Shown here: positions 34,968-44,662 of the stretch, one piece after another
Layout: every line of letters starts with the position of its first letter
Numbering within the stretch: position 1 is the stretch's first letter
From: CTSoil-075 sp042610375
GTDB lineage: Bacteria > Bacillota > Negativicutes > DSM-13327
NCBI RefSeq assembly: GCF_042610375.1
Contig: NZ_JBGJZL010000008.1
Coordinates: forward strand, 179,885 to 243,884
Length of the DNA: 64,000 nt
Reading direction: 5' to 3'
Position numbers and translations under genes: made by a program
Notes under the pieces: model-generated
Seen by the model: the letters and a program-made list of their open reading frames with translations, nothing else
Databases searched by the model: none
Told to the model about the DNA's origin: nothing

Positions 34968-36233
34968 TTAATCCTCCATCTCTACTTGTATCTTATTTTG
35001 TACTGCATGAATATCAACTAATTCTTGTACACCTGACTGCATATTTTTTAACATGACTTTTCCTTGGGCAGCTTCATCATCACCAATAATCGCCACAAAG
35101 CGAGCTGGATATTTGTTGGCTTGTTTCATCTGACCTTTAATATTGCGATCCATAAAATCCATATCGGCAGTTACACCATTTTTACGCAGATCACATAATA
35201 ACTTAAAGGCTATGCCTTGTACTTCTTTGCCGATTGGTGCTACAAACACATCAATTTCATTCGATGCGTCTGGCAATAATCCTTGCTTTTCTAAAGCTAG
35301 CAAGATTCGTTCAATACCAATGGCAAAACCAATACTTGGTGTCGCTTGTCCGCCACATTCAGCAACCAAACCATCATAGCGACCACCACCACACACAGCA
35401 CTTTGCGAACCAAGTGGCGCGTACTGAATTTCAAAAGCAGTTTTAGTATAATAGTCAAGACCGCGAACAAGCCGTGGATTCAGTACGTAATGAATACCAG
35501 CGGCACTCAATAAGGATTTTAGTTGTTCAAAATGAGTACTGCAATCATCACATAAACAATCCACGATGTGTGGAGCACCCGCTGATTCTTCCGTACATTT
35601 TGTTTTTTTGCAGTCAAGAATCCTCATGGGATTACGGTCAAAACGCGACTGACAATCAGTACATAAGTCCGTTGTCTTCTCGCGTAAATAATCCTGTAAT
35701 TTTTCTCGATACACAGGTCGGCACTCTGGACACCCTACGGAATTAACATATAAATTTAAATCAGTTAAACCTAAGCGTTCGAGGAGTTGTACTGCAAGAA
35801 TAATGACTTCAGCATCAATAGCTGGTCCCTTGGAACCTAATGCTTCAACCCCAAATTGATGAAATTGACGGTATCGACCCGCTTGTGGCCGATCATACCG
35901 AAACATAGGTCCAATATAAAACATTTTTGATAATAAAGATTCAGCATATAATTTGTGTTCAAGAAAAGCACGTACAACAGCAGCCGTATTTTCAGGTCTA
36001 AGAGTTAAACTCCGCTCTCCCCGATCCGTAAAAGTATACATTTCTTTTGAAACAATATCAGTTGTTTCACCGATACCACGTAAAAATAATTCAGTATGTT
36101 CAAAAATTGGCGTACGAATTTCTTTGTATCCATATAAGCTACAAATATCCCGCACTGTTTTCTCAATATATTGCCAATTCCCACTGACATCAGGCAAGAT
36201 ATCTTTAGTCCCGCGTGGACCTGTTATTAACAT
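34968..36233 (-). CDS. hisS: Histidine--tRNA ligase
   Basis: The 421-residue enzyme has class II motif 1 and 2 (FYIGPMFRYDRPQAGRYRQFHQFG), the histidine-specific LVRGLDYYTKTAFE, motif 3 (SIGFAIGIERILLAL) and an anticodon domain (about 330-421). Residues about 170-215 carry CPEC ... CTDC ... CLCDDC pairs, a zinc-like insertion usual in this clade. The start follows AGGGGGAAG. It heads the hisS-aspS operon; its leader holds a small inverted repeat (GTAAAGA...TCTTTAC) but no T-box. Confidence 0.95.
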   Translation of the reverse strand: MLITGPRGTKDILPDVSGNWQYIEKTVRDICSLYGYKEIRTPIFEHTELFLRGIGETTDIVSKEMYTFTDRGERSLTLRPENTAAVVRAFLEHKLYAESLLSKMFYIGPMFRYDRPQAGRYRQFHQFGVEALGSKGPAIDAEVIILAVQLLERLGLTDLNLYVNSVGCPECRPVYREKLQDYLREKTTDLCTDCQSRFDRNPMRILDCKKTKCTEESAGAPHIVDCLCDDCSTHFEQLKSLLSAAGIHYVLNPRLVRGLDYYTKTAFEIQYAPLGSQSAVCGGGRYDGLVAECGGQATPSIGFAIGIERILLALEKQGLLPDASNEIDVFVAPIGKEVQGIAFKLLCDLRKNGVTADMDFMDRNIKGQMKQANKYPARFVAIIGDDEAAQGKVMLKNMQSGVQELVDIHAVQNKIQVEMED

Positions 36234-36361
36234 AAACTTCCCCCTTATGATCGGTAAAGACTCTAATCTCTCGCAAAATCTTTACTTTTATTGGTATTCA
36301 GACAAGAATATCCATATTTATCAATATGATACCATGCTTTTTGTTTTTCTGGAAGACATCC

Positions 36362-36392
36362 ATTATATACTAAACACTATGTATTCGTCCAA
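36362..36392 (-). promoter_or_regulatory. Possible promoter of hisS-aspS
   Basis: TATAAT (36362-36367) is preceded at a long 19-bp distance by TTGGAC (36387-36392). It lies about 130 bp upstream of hisS in a 182-bp gap without genes. Confidence 0.4.
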
Positions 36393-36415
36393 TATCATCC
36401 TTTTTTGCTGTATCC

Positions 36416-36865
36416 TTACTCTTCACGATTTCCTTTACACTCTTGACAATATCCATAAAATTTAACTTGATGATCAACAATCATAAAATTACTTTTTCGT
36501 GAAATTGTTGTTTCTAAGGTTTCTAGCAAATCATCTTCAAATTCTTTTACTTTACCACAAGCTAAACAAATCAAATGATGATGATGATGAGGAGTACTCT
36601 TCTCATTCAGTTCATAGCGACTACGACCATCACCAAAATCCATTTTTTGCAAAACTTCAAGTTCACTAAATAATTCAAGTGTCCGATATACAGTCGCAAG
36701 ACCAATCTCTGATGAACGTTGGCGAACGATCACATGTACATCTTCAGCACTTAAATGTTTGTCACTATGCTCAATAAACGTTTGTAAAACAATCTGACGT
36801 TGGGGAGTTAGCTTGTATTGTTTTTCTAGAAATTTTTGTCTAATATCCTCCATATCAATTGCCAT
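36416..36865 (-). CDS. Fur family metalloregulator
   Basis: The 149-residue protein has the Fur winged helix (YKLTPQRQIVLQTFIEHSDKHLSAED ... IGLATVYRTLELFSELEVLQ) and a dimer domain with metal ligands HHHHHLICLACGKV and FYGYCQECKG, two CxxC pairs forming the structural zinc site. The sequence does not settle whether it senses iron (Fur), peroxide (PerR) or zinc (Zur). The ATG at 36865 follows TAGGTGG, which overlaps the stop of the exporter gene upstream, so the two are coupled. Confidence 0.88.
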   Translation of the reverse strand: MAIDMEDIRQKFLEKQYKLTPQRQIVLQTFIEHSDKHLSAEDVHVIVRQRSSEIGLATVYRTLELFSELEVLQKMDFGDGRSRYELNEKSTPHHHHHLICLACGKVKEFEDDLLETLETTISRKSNFMIVDHQVKFYGYCQECKGNREE

Positions 36866-36874
36866 GATTTCCAC

Positions 36875-37921
36875 CTATCTTTCTGTTATATTCCATAATT
36901 GTTTAATTAATATTCGTAGCAATGCTGCAATCGGAACAGCCATCATCATTCCAATAATACCGAACAACTGGGCACCAATCAGTAAGCTAATAATCACAAC
37001 CACAGGATGTACTGCAATTGTATGCCCCATTATATTAGGCACTACAATATGATTTTCAAATTGATGAACAATAATATAAAATAGAATGACTTTAAATGCC
37101 ACAGTGGGTGAAATTAAATATGCCAGCATAATGGCCGGTATCGAGCCAACAATAGGACCAATAATGGGAATGGTTTCTGTACACGCTGCCAGTAGGCCTA
37201 GTACTAAAGGATAGTCAATCTTCAATGCATACATGCCACTAAATACAATAACACCAATCACAATACTAATCAATACTTGTCCGCGAATATAACCACTAAT
37301 CACATTCGCCATTTCTTCAATCACTTGCCGTGCTTTATTACGAGAGTTAACTGCAAACATGAGAATGATTTTTTCCTTTAAAATAAGCCAGTCTTTCAAA
37401 AAATAATAAGTTAAGACAGGTACAACAACTAGCTGTACAATACTAGATGCAAAACTCAGAATCGTTTGCAATACACGCCGTACAAAATCCGCAGAAAAAG
37501 AGGCCGCACTTGCTATTGTCTGTTCAATCAGCGTATTAATATTAAATGGTATTTCTAGCAAGCTTGCACGATGTCCAATATCTGTGCTAAGTTCTTGAAT
37601 TCGCACGATCATTGCCGGCAAATGAATAATAAATTTATCAAATTCATGCATAAATGGAAGCAATACAAAGGTTCCTATTATAGCAAGTACAACCATCATA
37701 CATGCAAATGCTAGTAACACAGCAAAACCTCTACCGATTTCAAAACCTGTAGGCCAATAATGTAAACGTGAAAAATAATTTACCAATGGATTTAAAATGA
37801 ATGCCACAATAATTGAAACAATAATTGGTAAATAAATTGATGTAACATTCACTAAAACATAAGTAATTAATAATAATATAACCACTTTAAGCCAGGAATC
37901 ATATGATTTAAGCGACATCAT
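36875..37921 (-). CDS. AI-2E family transporter, second copy
   Basis: The 348-residue polytopic protein has N-terminal helices (about 10-90), a less hydrophobic middle, and the C-terminal bundle with ACTETIPIIGPIVGSIPAIM and NIMGHTIAVHPVVVIISLLIGAQLFG. It is a paralogue of the protein at 19002-20027 with the same layout. Substrate unknown. It precedes the fur-type gene with only a 9-bp gap and follows the MBL gene. Confidence 0.85.
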   Translation of the reverse strand: MMSLKSYDSWLKVVILLLITYVLVNVTSIYLPIIVSIIVAFILNPLVNYFSRLHYWPTGFEIGRGFAVLLAFACMMVVLAIIGTFVLLPFMHEFDKFIIHLPAMIVRIQELSTDIGHRASLLEIPFNINTLIEQTIASAASFSADFVRRVLQTILSFASSIVQLVVVPVLTYYFLKDWLILKEKIILMFAVNSRNKARQVIEEMANVISGYIRGQVLISIVIGVIVFSGMYALKIDYPLVLGLLAACTETIPIIGPIVGSIPAIMLAYLISPTVAFKVILFYIIVHQFENHIVVPNIMGHTIAVHPVVVIISLLIGAQLFGIIGMMMAVPIAALLRILIKQLWNITER

Positions 37922-37941
37922 ACCCCCTATGTATACGAAAC

Positions 37942-38562
37942 TTATTGAAGAAATGGATTAGCGTGACGTTCATCACCAATTGTCGTTGCCCCACCGTGCC
38001 CAGGTAAAACGGTTATATGATCAGCAAGTGGTAATAACTTATTTTTAATACTACTAATCAATTGGTTATGAGAACCACCTGGAAAATCACTTCGGCCAAC
38101 AGATTGTTCGAATAAAGTATCACCACTAAATAACACATCATTGGCTTTTAAGCAGATTCCACCAAGAGTGTGACCTGGTGTATGTATAACTTCAAATTCA
38201 ATCTCACCGACTGTAAGTCTCTCCCCATCATGTAACAAACGATCTGCAGGTTCACAGACTAGTTGATTCCCAATATAGCTCGATAGGTTACCTTGAGGGC
38301 TAATGAGCATATTTGCATCAGCACTATGAATCAATACTAAAGCACTTGTTGCTCTCTTGACATCATCATTTGCAGTAATATGATCTGCATGTCCGTGGGT
38401 ATTGAAAATATACACAAGCTCAATTTGTTTCGCCTTAAGCTGATCAACAATTTCTTTTCCATTACCACCTGGATCTATTACTGCACCTTTTAATGTTTTT
38501 TCACAATATACAATATAACAATTGGCCCCCAGTTGTCCAACTTCCATTCTTATAATCTTCAT
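37942..38562 (-). CDS. MBL-fold hydrolase, glyoxalase II-like
   Basis: The roughly 206-residue protein has the metallo-beta-lactamase signature THGHADHI at about 55, IHTPGHTLGGIC, FSGDTLFEQSVGRSD and the last histidine in VLPGHGGATTIGDE; all metal ligands are present. Proteins of this short class hydrolyse thioesters such as S-lactoylglutathione or bacillithiol-type adducts; the real substrate is unknown. The ATG at 38562 has GGAG at 11 bases; a GTG at 38574 is less likely. It lies 14 bp after dtd. Confidence 0.82.
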   Translation of the reverse strand: MKIIRMEVGQLGANCYIVYCEKTLKGAVIDPGGNGKEIVDQLKAKQIELVYIFNTHGHADHITANDDVKRATSALVLIHSADANMLISPQGNLSSYIGNQLVCEPADRLLHDGERLTVGEIEFEVIHTPGHTLGGICLKANDVLFSGDTLFEQSVGRSDFPGGSHNQLISSIKNKLLPLADHITVLPGHGGATTIGDERHANPFLQ

Positions 38563-38576
38563 ACCATCATTCACTC

Positions 38577-39026
38577 CTAAAAAATACGTTTGCTATCAAG
38601 TAATATGGTGACGGGTCCATGATTATCGAGAGCGACCACCATTTCTGCTTGAAATTTCCCGCTGGCAACCTTTGCACCAAACGCTTTGCATCGTTCCATA
38701 AAATATTCATACAACTGCTCAGCAACCTGTGGAGGTGCTGCCGCAGCAAAACTAGGACGGCGGCCTTTCCGACAATCACCAAATAGGGTAAATTGAGATA
38801 CCACTAACAAATCACCATTTATATCCAACAGGGATAAGTTCATTTTGCCCTCAGCATCTGAAAAGATACGTAAATTTACAATTTTTTCTGCTAAATAAGA
38901 AGCATCTTCCTCCCTATCATCTTGACCAACTCCAAGTAACACAGTTAATCCTTGATCAATCGCAGCAATCTTTTGGCCATCAACAGTCACACTTGAGTGT
39001 GCTGTACGTTGAACAACGGCTCTCAT
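38577..39026 (-). CDS. dtd: D-aminoacyl-tRNA deacylase
   Basis: The 149-residue protein matches DTD throughout: MRAVVQRTAHSSVTVDG, the active-site SQFTLFGDCRKGRRPSF and the Gly-cisPro-type motif NHGPVTILLDSK. It removes D-amino acids from mischarged tRNA. Its ATG overlaps the relA stop as TCATGA, so translation is coupled. The relA-dtd pair is conserved in Firmicutes. Confidence 0.95.
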   Translation of the reverse strand: MRAVVQRTAHSSVTVDGQKIAAIDQGLTVLLGVGQDDREEDASYLAEKIVNLRIFSDAEGKMNLSLLDINGDLLVVSQFTLFGDCRKGRRPSFAAAAPPQVAEQLYEYFMERCKAFGAKVASGKFQAEMVVALDNHGPVTILLDSKRIF

Positions 39027-41224
39027 GAAGTTCCTCCCAAACTCGGTGCTGCACGGTGTACACTATATACATTTTTAACCCGTCGCATCTTCATCATAAT
39101 ATGTTCTAGTTGATTCAAGTTTGTAATATCAAGGGTTAACGTAATGGCGGCCATATTATCTTTACCGACTTTAGCATTTAGAAAACTAATTTTGATCTTA
39201 CTTTCTGATAAGACCATCATGACATCAGTAATCAATTCTGGACGGTCTGCCCCAGTCACTTCAACAGTCACTTGATATAAATTTCCTATTGCTAGATCCC
39301 AGTAGACTTCAATCATACGCTCATATTCTCCCTGGCTAACTAATACATTTGTACAATCAGCACGATGAACAGAGACTCCACGGCCTCGCGTAATATAACC
39401 GATAATCGCATCACCAGGTACTGGGTTACAACATTTAGCCAACCTGACCATCACGCCAGCTTCACCTTCCACTAAAATACCTTGGTCAGCTTTGCTTTTG
39501 GTCGGATTTGGCTTCAGCTTAGCTAATAATTTTGACACATCAGGTGGAGTCGTACTCCGAATTTCTTTTTTATGCGCCTCAATCAATTTTGTCATAATAC
39601 CATGAAGAGTTACACCGCCAAAACCAAGAGCGGCCATCAAATCATCTTCATTTTGTATGTTAAATTTTTTGCCAACGTCTGTTAACCGATCACCTTTTGT
39701 TAGTTCTTTCCAATCGTAACCAAGTTTTTTACTTTCTTTTTCAAGTGATTCTCGGCCCTTGCTAATATTTTCTTCACGTTTTTCTTTTTTAAACCATTGG
39801 CGAATTTTATTACGACTCTCTGACGAACCCACAATATTGAGCCAATCTCGACTAGGACCATTCCCTTGCTTCGTAGTAATGACTTCAACAATATCACCAT
39901 TTGTTAATTTAGATTCCAATGGTACTATTTTACCATTGATTCTAGCACCAACACAACGATTGCCAATATCAGTATGAATCCGATAAGCAAAGTCAATTGG
40001 AATGGAACCAGCTGGCAGGTCAATGACATCCCCTTTGGGCGTGAATACAAATACTTCATCATTAAAAATATCCATTTTTACTGATTCCATAAATTCACCA
40101 GGATCACGAGAATCTTGTTCTGTTAATTGACGAAGCCATGTCAATTTTTCATCAAAATCCTTATTCGCCCCCTTTGCGCCTTCTTTGTAACGCCAATGAG
40201 CCGCAATACCGTATTCAGATGTACGATGCATATCCATCGTGCGGATTTGAATCTCCAAAGGATGCCCTTCAGTCCCAATCACTGTTGTATGAAGAGACTG
40301 ATACATATTGGATTTAGGCATGGCAATGAAATCTTTAAAACGCAATGGTAAAGGTTTCCACAGTGTATGTACCACTCCTAATGCCCCATAACAATCTTTA
40401 ACAGTGTCGACTAAAATGCGTATGGCTGATAAGTCATAAATCTCACTCAGGTCTTTATTTCCCTTTAACATCTTTTTATAAATACTATAGAAATGCTTAG
40501 GACGACCTTGTATATCAGCTTTAATGGATACTTCCCCTAACCGCTCTGACAAAATCCGTACTGCTTCCGTAATAATTTGTTCCCGTTCACGACGTTTTTG
40601 TTTGACTTTTTCAACTAACTCATAATATTTTTCCGGTTCCAAATAGCGAAATGCTAAATCTTCTAATTCCCACTTGATATTGGAAATACCCAATCTATGA
40701 GCCAGAGGGGCAAATATTTCTTGTGTCTCTTGTGCAATTCGCCGTTGTTTATGTTCAGGCATGTGTTTAAGAGTTCGCATATTGTGCAAACGATCAGCTA
40801 ACTTAATTAAAACAACACGAATATCTTTTGCCATTGCTAAAAACATTTTGCGAAAATTTTCTAATTGTTGTTGTTCTTTTGATTTATATTCAATACGACT
40901 TAATTTAGTCACACCATCAACTAACATAGCAATTTCTTTGCCAAATAGTTTTTCTAAATCATTGAGAGAGAATGTAGTATCTTCGACCACATCATGTAAT
41001 AGGGAGGCACTGATTGTCAATGCGTCAATTTGTAAGTTTGCTAGAATTTTTGCCACACCGAGTGGATGACAAATATATTCTTCACCCGAGGCTCGTACTT
41101 GGCCTTCATGAGCACTACGGGCAAGTTCATATGCTTGTTGCACTATCGCAATAGGAGCATCATATTGATATGAACGTATTTTATCGATAATCTCTTGGAT
41201 ATTAGTCTGAGTTTCATTACCCAT
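39023..41224 (-). CDS. relA: Bifunctional (p)ppGpp synthetase/hydrolase
   Basis: The 733-residue RSH protein has an HD hydrolase domain (HPLGVAKIL, LLHDVVEDT, about 45-200), a synthetase domain (YQSLHTTVIG near 315), TGS (VFTPKGDVIDLPAGSIPIDFAY, about 395-455), a helical domain, the CC domain (LAKCCNPVPGDAIIGYI) and a C-terminal ACT domain (about 655-725). Hydrolase residues HD...ED are intact, so it should both make and degrade the alarmone, as B. subtilis Rel does. It follows apt by about 105 bp and is coupled to dtd. Confidence 0.96.
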   Translation of the reverse strand: MGNETQTNIQEIIDKIRSYQYDAPIAIVQQAYELARSAHEGQVRASGEEYICHPLGVAKILANLQIDALTISASLLHDVVEDTTFSLNDLEKLFGKEIAMLVDGVTKLSRIEYKSKEQQQLENFRKMFLAMAKDIRVVLIKLADRLHNMRTLKHMPEHKQRRIAQETQEIFAPLAHRLGISNIKWELEDLAFRYLEPEKYYELVEKVKQKRREREQIITEAVRILSERLGEVSIKADIQGRPKHFYSIYKKMLKGNKDLSEIYDLSAIRILVDTVKDCYGALGVVHTLWKPLPLRFKDFIAMPKSNMYQSLHTTVIGTEGHPLEIQIRTMDMHRTSEYGIAAHWRYKEGAKGANKDFDEKLTWLRQLTEQDSRDPGEFMESVKMDIFNDEVFVFTPKGDVIDLPAGSIPIDFAYRIHTDIGNRCVGARINGKIVPLESKLTNGDIVEVITTKQGNGPSRDWLNIVGSSESRNKIRQWFKKEKREENISKGRESLEKESKKLGYDWKELTKGDRLTDVGKKFNIQNEDDLMAALGFGGVTLHGIMTKLIEAHKKEIRSTTPPDVSKLLAKLKPNPTKSKADQGILVEGEAGVMVRLAKCCNPVPGDAIIGYITRGRGVSVHRADCTNVLVSQGEYERMIEVYWDLAIGNLYQVTVEVTGADRPELITDVMMVLSESKIKISFLNAKVGKDNMAAITLTLDITNLNQLEHIMMKMRRVKNVYSVHRAAPSLGGTS

Positions 41225-41329
41225 ATGTACACCTCACTACACTATCGTCTGCAATAACTATTTTTAATATGATATCGACTGAATGCCAAATGATAAGTAG
41301 AACTTATTAAAAATAATGATGTATTCTAC

Positions 41330-41842
41330 TTAATATTTTAGTAATGATATAATCGAATGATTTCCTATTTTTTTGCGTCCTTCAAGATATGATAATTCAA
41401 TTAAGAAAGCAAGACCAACAACGACTCCCCCCAAAGCTTCGACCATATCAACTGTGGCTTTAATTGTACCACCAGTGGCCAATAAGTCATCAACAATGAG
41501 AACTCTTTGTCCAGGAATAATGGCATCCTTATGTATCTGCAAAGAATCTGTTCCATATTCTAGTTTGTATTCATGTGTGAGGGTTTCAGCGGGTAATTTA
41601 CCTGGTTTCCGCACCGGTACAAAACCTGCTCGTAACGTATAAGCAACAGGTACGCCAACAATAAACCCTCTTGCTTCTGGACCAACAACCAAATCAATTT
41701 TTTTATCTCTAAAAGGCTCTGCCAATACATCAACAGCTTGATGAAAAGCATCCCCATCTTTTAGTAATGTAGTAATATCTTTAAAACGAATACCCGGTGT
41801 CGGGAAATCAAGCACCACTCTAATTTTCTCTTTAAAATCCAT
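41330..41842 (-). CDS. apt: Adenine phosphoribosyltransferase
   Basis: The 170-residue enzyme has the short N-terminal IRVVLDFPTPGIRFKDITTLL, the type I PRTase loop GPEARGFIVGVPVAY, and the PRPP-binding RVLIVDDLLATGGTIKA near 118-134. It salvages adenine to AMP. I begin at the ATG at 41842, eight bases behind AAGGAGG. The recJ-apt-relA order is the standard Firmicutes one. Confidence 0.95.
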   Translation of the reverse strand: MDFKEKIRVVLDFPTPGIRFKDITTLLKDGDAFHQAVDVLAEPFRDKKIDLVVGPEARGFIVGVPVAYTLRAGFVPVRKPGKLPAETLTHEYKLEYGTDSLQIHKDAIIPGQRVLIVDDLLATGGTIKATVDMVEALGGVVVGLAFLIELSYLEGRKKIGNHSIISLLKY

Positions 41843-41876
41843 AAAATAAACCTCCTTCATTATTAAAAAACTATAA

Positions 41877-44477
41877 TTAATTGATCTGAGCTACCAATTC
41901 ATTGGATGATATATCCATTATTTCTTCAACAAATTTTATAAATTCAGCCTTGTTGAGCAAACCTTGCCGAAAAGTTACTGACTGCTCAATATCAAGCTTT
42001 TCCTCTGGTTGCGGTAATAAATGTATATTCCTTGTATGCCCTTTTATTGCACATTGTAACAACTTTAGCTCAATTAAGATTTGAATCGCAACCCTCACAG
42101 AATATGGGCTTACAACAACTTGATATTTTTCTCGAATTAAAGCAGAAATCTGCTCGTCAGTGATAGAGTCATGATGCTTTTTGAGGACCAGATACACCTG
42201 ACCTACTACAATGCGTTCTGGTCGAATTTCTGCTAATAATAACTGATTCCGATCACGTTCATGACCATCAAACAATAAATGAACGGAGCTAGGTTTTCCA
42301 TCACGCCCAGCTAATTGGCACTGTTGAATGAAGCTCTGCATATTGAAAGGCAAACTGTATAATATAATATGTCGAATGTCTTTTATATCACATTTTTCAT
42401 TAAATAGATTTGTTGAAATGACTACATTCAGACGATCTTCTTTAAACCACTCTTCAATCTTTTTTTGCCATGTAGCGTGTAATCCAGAGTGATAAATACC
42501 GATTTGCTCTTTATACATTGGCAAGGAACTTCGTATTTTATTTGCTAATTCATACACTTCTTGCGGTGTATGAAGAATAATCATTGTTTTTTCCTGTTGT
42601 GTGATGATTTTTAGTATATATCCTAATTTATCACTTATGCCACGAACATCCTGTAGCTTAACGTTATGATTAGAAGAGCTCCAACCTTTACCATCTGCAA
42701 AACAATCTTCATAAGAATTTTGTAGCTGATGATGACCATGATGTAAGACATACAATTGATCTAATTCTGTCATCTCAAATTCTCGTACATCATGAGCACG
42801 TAATTGAATCGTAGATCGTCCTTGCCACTCATTAACTTCAGGGAAAAAAGCAATATCAATTTTACTTTTATTCTGCAGACTCTCAGCCAATTCACCTAAT
42901 CGCCAAGCAACAACATCATGAATACAATTTTCTTGAGCGACTTTTAGTTTTAAGTGCTGCGCTTCTTGGCCCAAAGTGCGTATATCTTTTAAATCTAAAT
43001 TTTTACAAGCAAAAATAGGACTTGGATTACCCATACCATAAGGCTTAAGACACTCTAACTGTTTTAAAAAATCTGTATTCATTTCCGGCAAAGATACAAC
43101 AGAATCGACTGTCAATATAGGTATATAATCTTCTGCAGTAAGGGAATTCGTCGCAATGGTTGTCAACCTTGTACGTAGTTCATCAATATGTTCAGGCAAA
43201 ATACTCAAGCCAGCCGCTTGACGATGTCCACCAAATTGTACCAATAGATCTGAACATTGGTGCAGGGCATCATAGATATCGAAGGCAGGAATACTACGAC
43301 AGGAAGCTTTACCCACACCATCTTTTATGCTAATCATAATCACAGGACGATAATACTTATCGACCAACCTAGAAGCCACAATCCCAATAACTCCTGAATG
43401 CCAATTCTCGCCAACTAATACTAAAACCTTCGCATCCCTAACATCGATTTCGGAAACCAATTGTTCCGCAGCCTCTTGAATCTTTTTTTCCACAGCCTGC
43501 CGCTGGGTATTTTCATCATTTAAGTAGACTGCCAATTCTTGAGCCCTTTCTCGATCTTGGGTAATCAATAATTCAACCCCATGATTTGCACTACTCATAC
43601 GGCCAACGGCATTAAGACGTGGTGCAATACCAAAACCAATCTTACCTGTATCAATTTGTTTTTTATCAATAGCACAAACTTCCATTAATGCCTGCAAACC
43701 AATATTACTCGTATTGGCAATTGCATCTAGACCTAATTTCACCAAAATACGATTTTCCCCAGTCAGTGAAACAATATCTGCAACTGTCCCTATGGCAACA
43801 ATATCCATATAATTTAAAAATACATGATCGCGTCCATGATACTTTTGCCATAATGCCTGGCATAACTTGAAAGCAACACCAACTCCTGCTAAATTTTTAT
43901 CAGGATAGTGACACTCTTTTTGTTTAGGATTGATAATTCCATAGGCATCTGGCAGTTGTTCTGGAGGTTGATGATGATCTGTAATAATGATATCAAGTTG
44001 GTTTTTTATATTTTCAATTTCTAAAACAGCACTAATACCACAATCTACAGTAATCAAAAGTTCAGTGCCTGTATCAGCAAGAAATTTTAGTGCATCACCG
44101 TTAAGCCCGTAACCTTCAGTTTGCCGATCTGGAATATAATAATCAGCAATTCCACCTAAATCAGTCAACACCTTAACTAATAAAGCACTTGATGTCATAC
44201 CATCAACATCATAATCTCCATATACGATAATCTGTTCTTTCTGATCAATCGCCTTAGATATGCGAGCAACAGCTTTCTCCATATCCTTTAATAAGTAAGG
44301 ATCTCCCAATTTTTCAGATCCACCAAATAAGAAATCATTAGCAATGTCTTTATCAGTAATACCACGATTAATGAGCACCTGGCTAATAATCTTAGAAATT
44401 CCTAAACCATCGCTCATTTCTTTTTTTAATGTATCATTCGATGGTATCACTCGCCACACCTTGCGTATTTTTGGCAT
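41877..44477 (-). CDS. recJ: Single-stranded-DNA exonuclease RecJ with a helicase-like C-terminal extension
   Basis: The 866-residue protein begins with the RecJ core: DHH motifs VYGDYDVDGMTSSALL, IITDHHQPPE and IGTVADIVSLTG, then the DHHA1 region with GVIGIVASRLVDKYYRPVIM and FGGHRQAAG (to about 430), and the OB fold. From about 620 to 770 a second domain resembles a RecQ-type helicase C-terminal lobe (IIRHIILYSLPFNMQSFIQQCQLAGRDGKPS, GRDG as in motif VI) but no Walker A lobe is present. RecJ degrades 5' ssDNA ends in repair and recombination. The start has GGAGG. Confidence 0.93.
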   Translation of the reverse strand: MPKIRKVWRVIPSNDTLKKEMSDGLGISKIISQVLINRGITDKDIANDFLFGGSEKLGDPYLLKDMEKAVARISKAIDQKEQIIVYGDYDVDGMTSSALLVKVLTDLGGIADYYIPDRQTEGYGLNGDALKFLADTGTELLITVDCGISAVLEIENIKNQLDIIITDHHQPPEQLPDAYGIINPKQKECHYPDKNLAGVGVAFKLCQALWQKYHGRDHVFLNYMDIVAIGTVADIVSLTGENRILVKLGLDAIANTSNIGLQALMEVCAIDKKQIDTGKIGFGIAPRLNAVGRMSSANHGVELLITQDRERAQELAVYLNDENTQRQAVEKKIQEAAEQLVSEIDVRDAKVLVLVGENWHSGVIGIVASRLVDKYYRPVIMISIKDGVGKASCRSIPAFDIYDALHQCSDLLVQFGGHRQAAGLSILPEHIDELRTRLTTIATNSLTAEDYIPILTVDSVVSLPEMNTDFLKQLECLKPYGMGNPSPIFACKNLDLKDIRTLGQEAQHLKLKVAQENCIHDVVAWRLGELAESLQNKSKIDIAFFPEVNEWQGRSTIQLRAHDVREFEMTELDQLYVLHHGHHQLQNSYEDCFADGKGWSSSNHNVKLQDVRGISDKLGYILKIITQQEKTMIILHTPQEVYELANKIRSSLPMYKEQIGIYHSGLHATWQKKIEEWFKEDRLNVVISTNLFNEKCDIKDIRHIILYSLPFNMQSFIQQCQLAGRDGKPSSVHLLFDGHERDRNQLLLAEIRPERIVVGQVYLVLKKHHDSITDEQISALIREKYQVVVSPYSVRVAIQILIELKLLQCAIKGHTRNIHLLPQPEEKLDIEQSVTFRQGLLNKAEFIKFVEEIMDISSNELVAQIN

Positions 44478-44662
44478 ATTGCCTCCATTTTTTTAAAATA
44501 ATATGTATAACAGTAAAAATTATTCAAAATAATGTGTGTACAGATTATTTTACATTATTTTTTGGCTTAATTGTATACTATTCTCGAATAGATGGTATAA
44601 ATCCTCTTAAAAATCGACAAAAATAAAGGGTTGTGTTAATTTAGCGATTTTTTCGCATTTTT

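Noticed and set aside
36234..36415. T-box riboswitch upstream of hisS
   Set aside because: The 182-bp gap lacks the specifier stem and the conserved T-box sequence; only a short inverted repeat is present.
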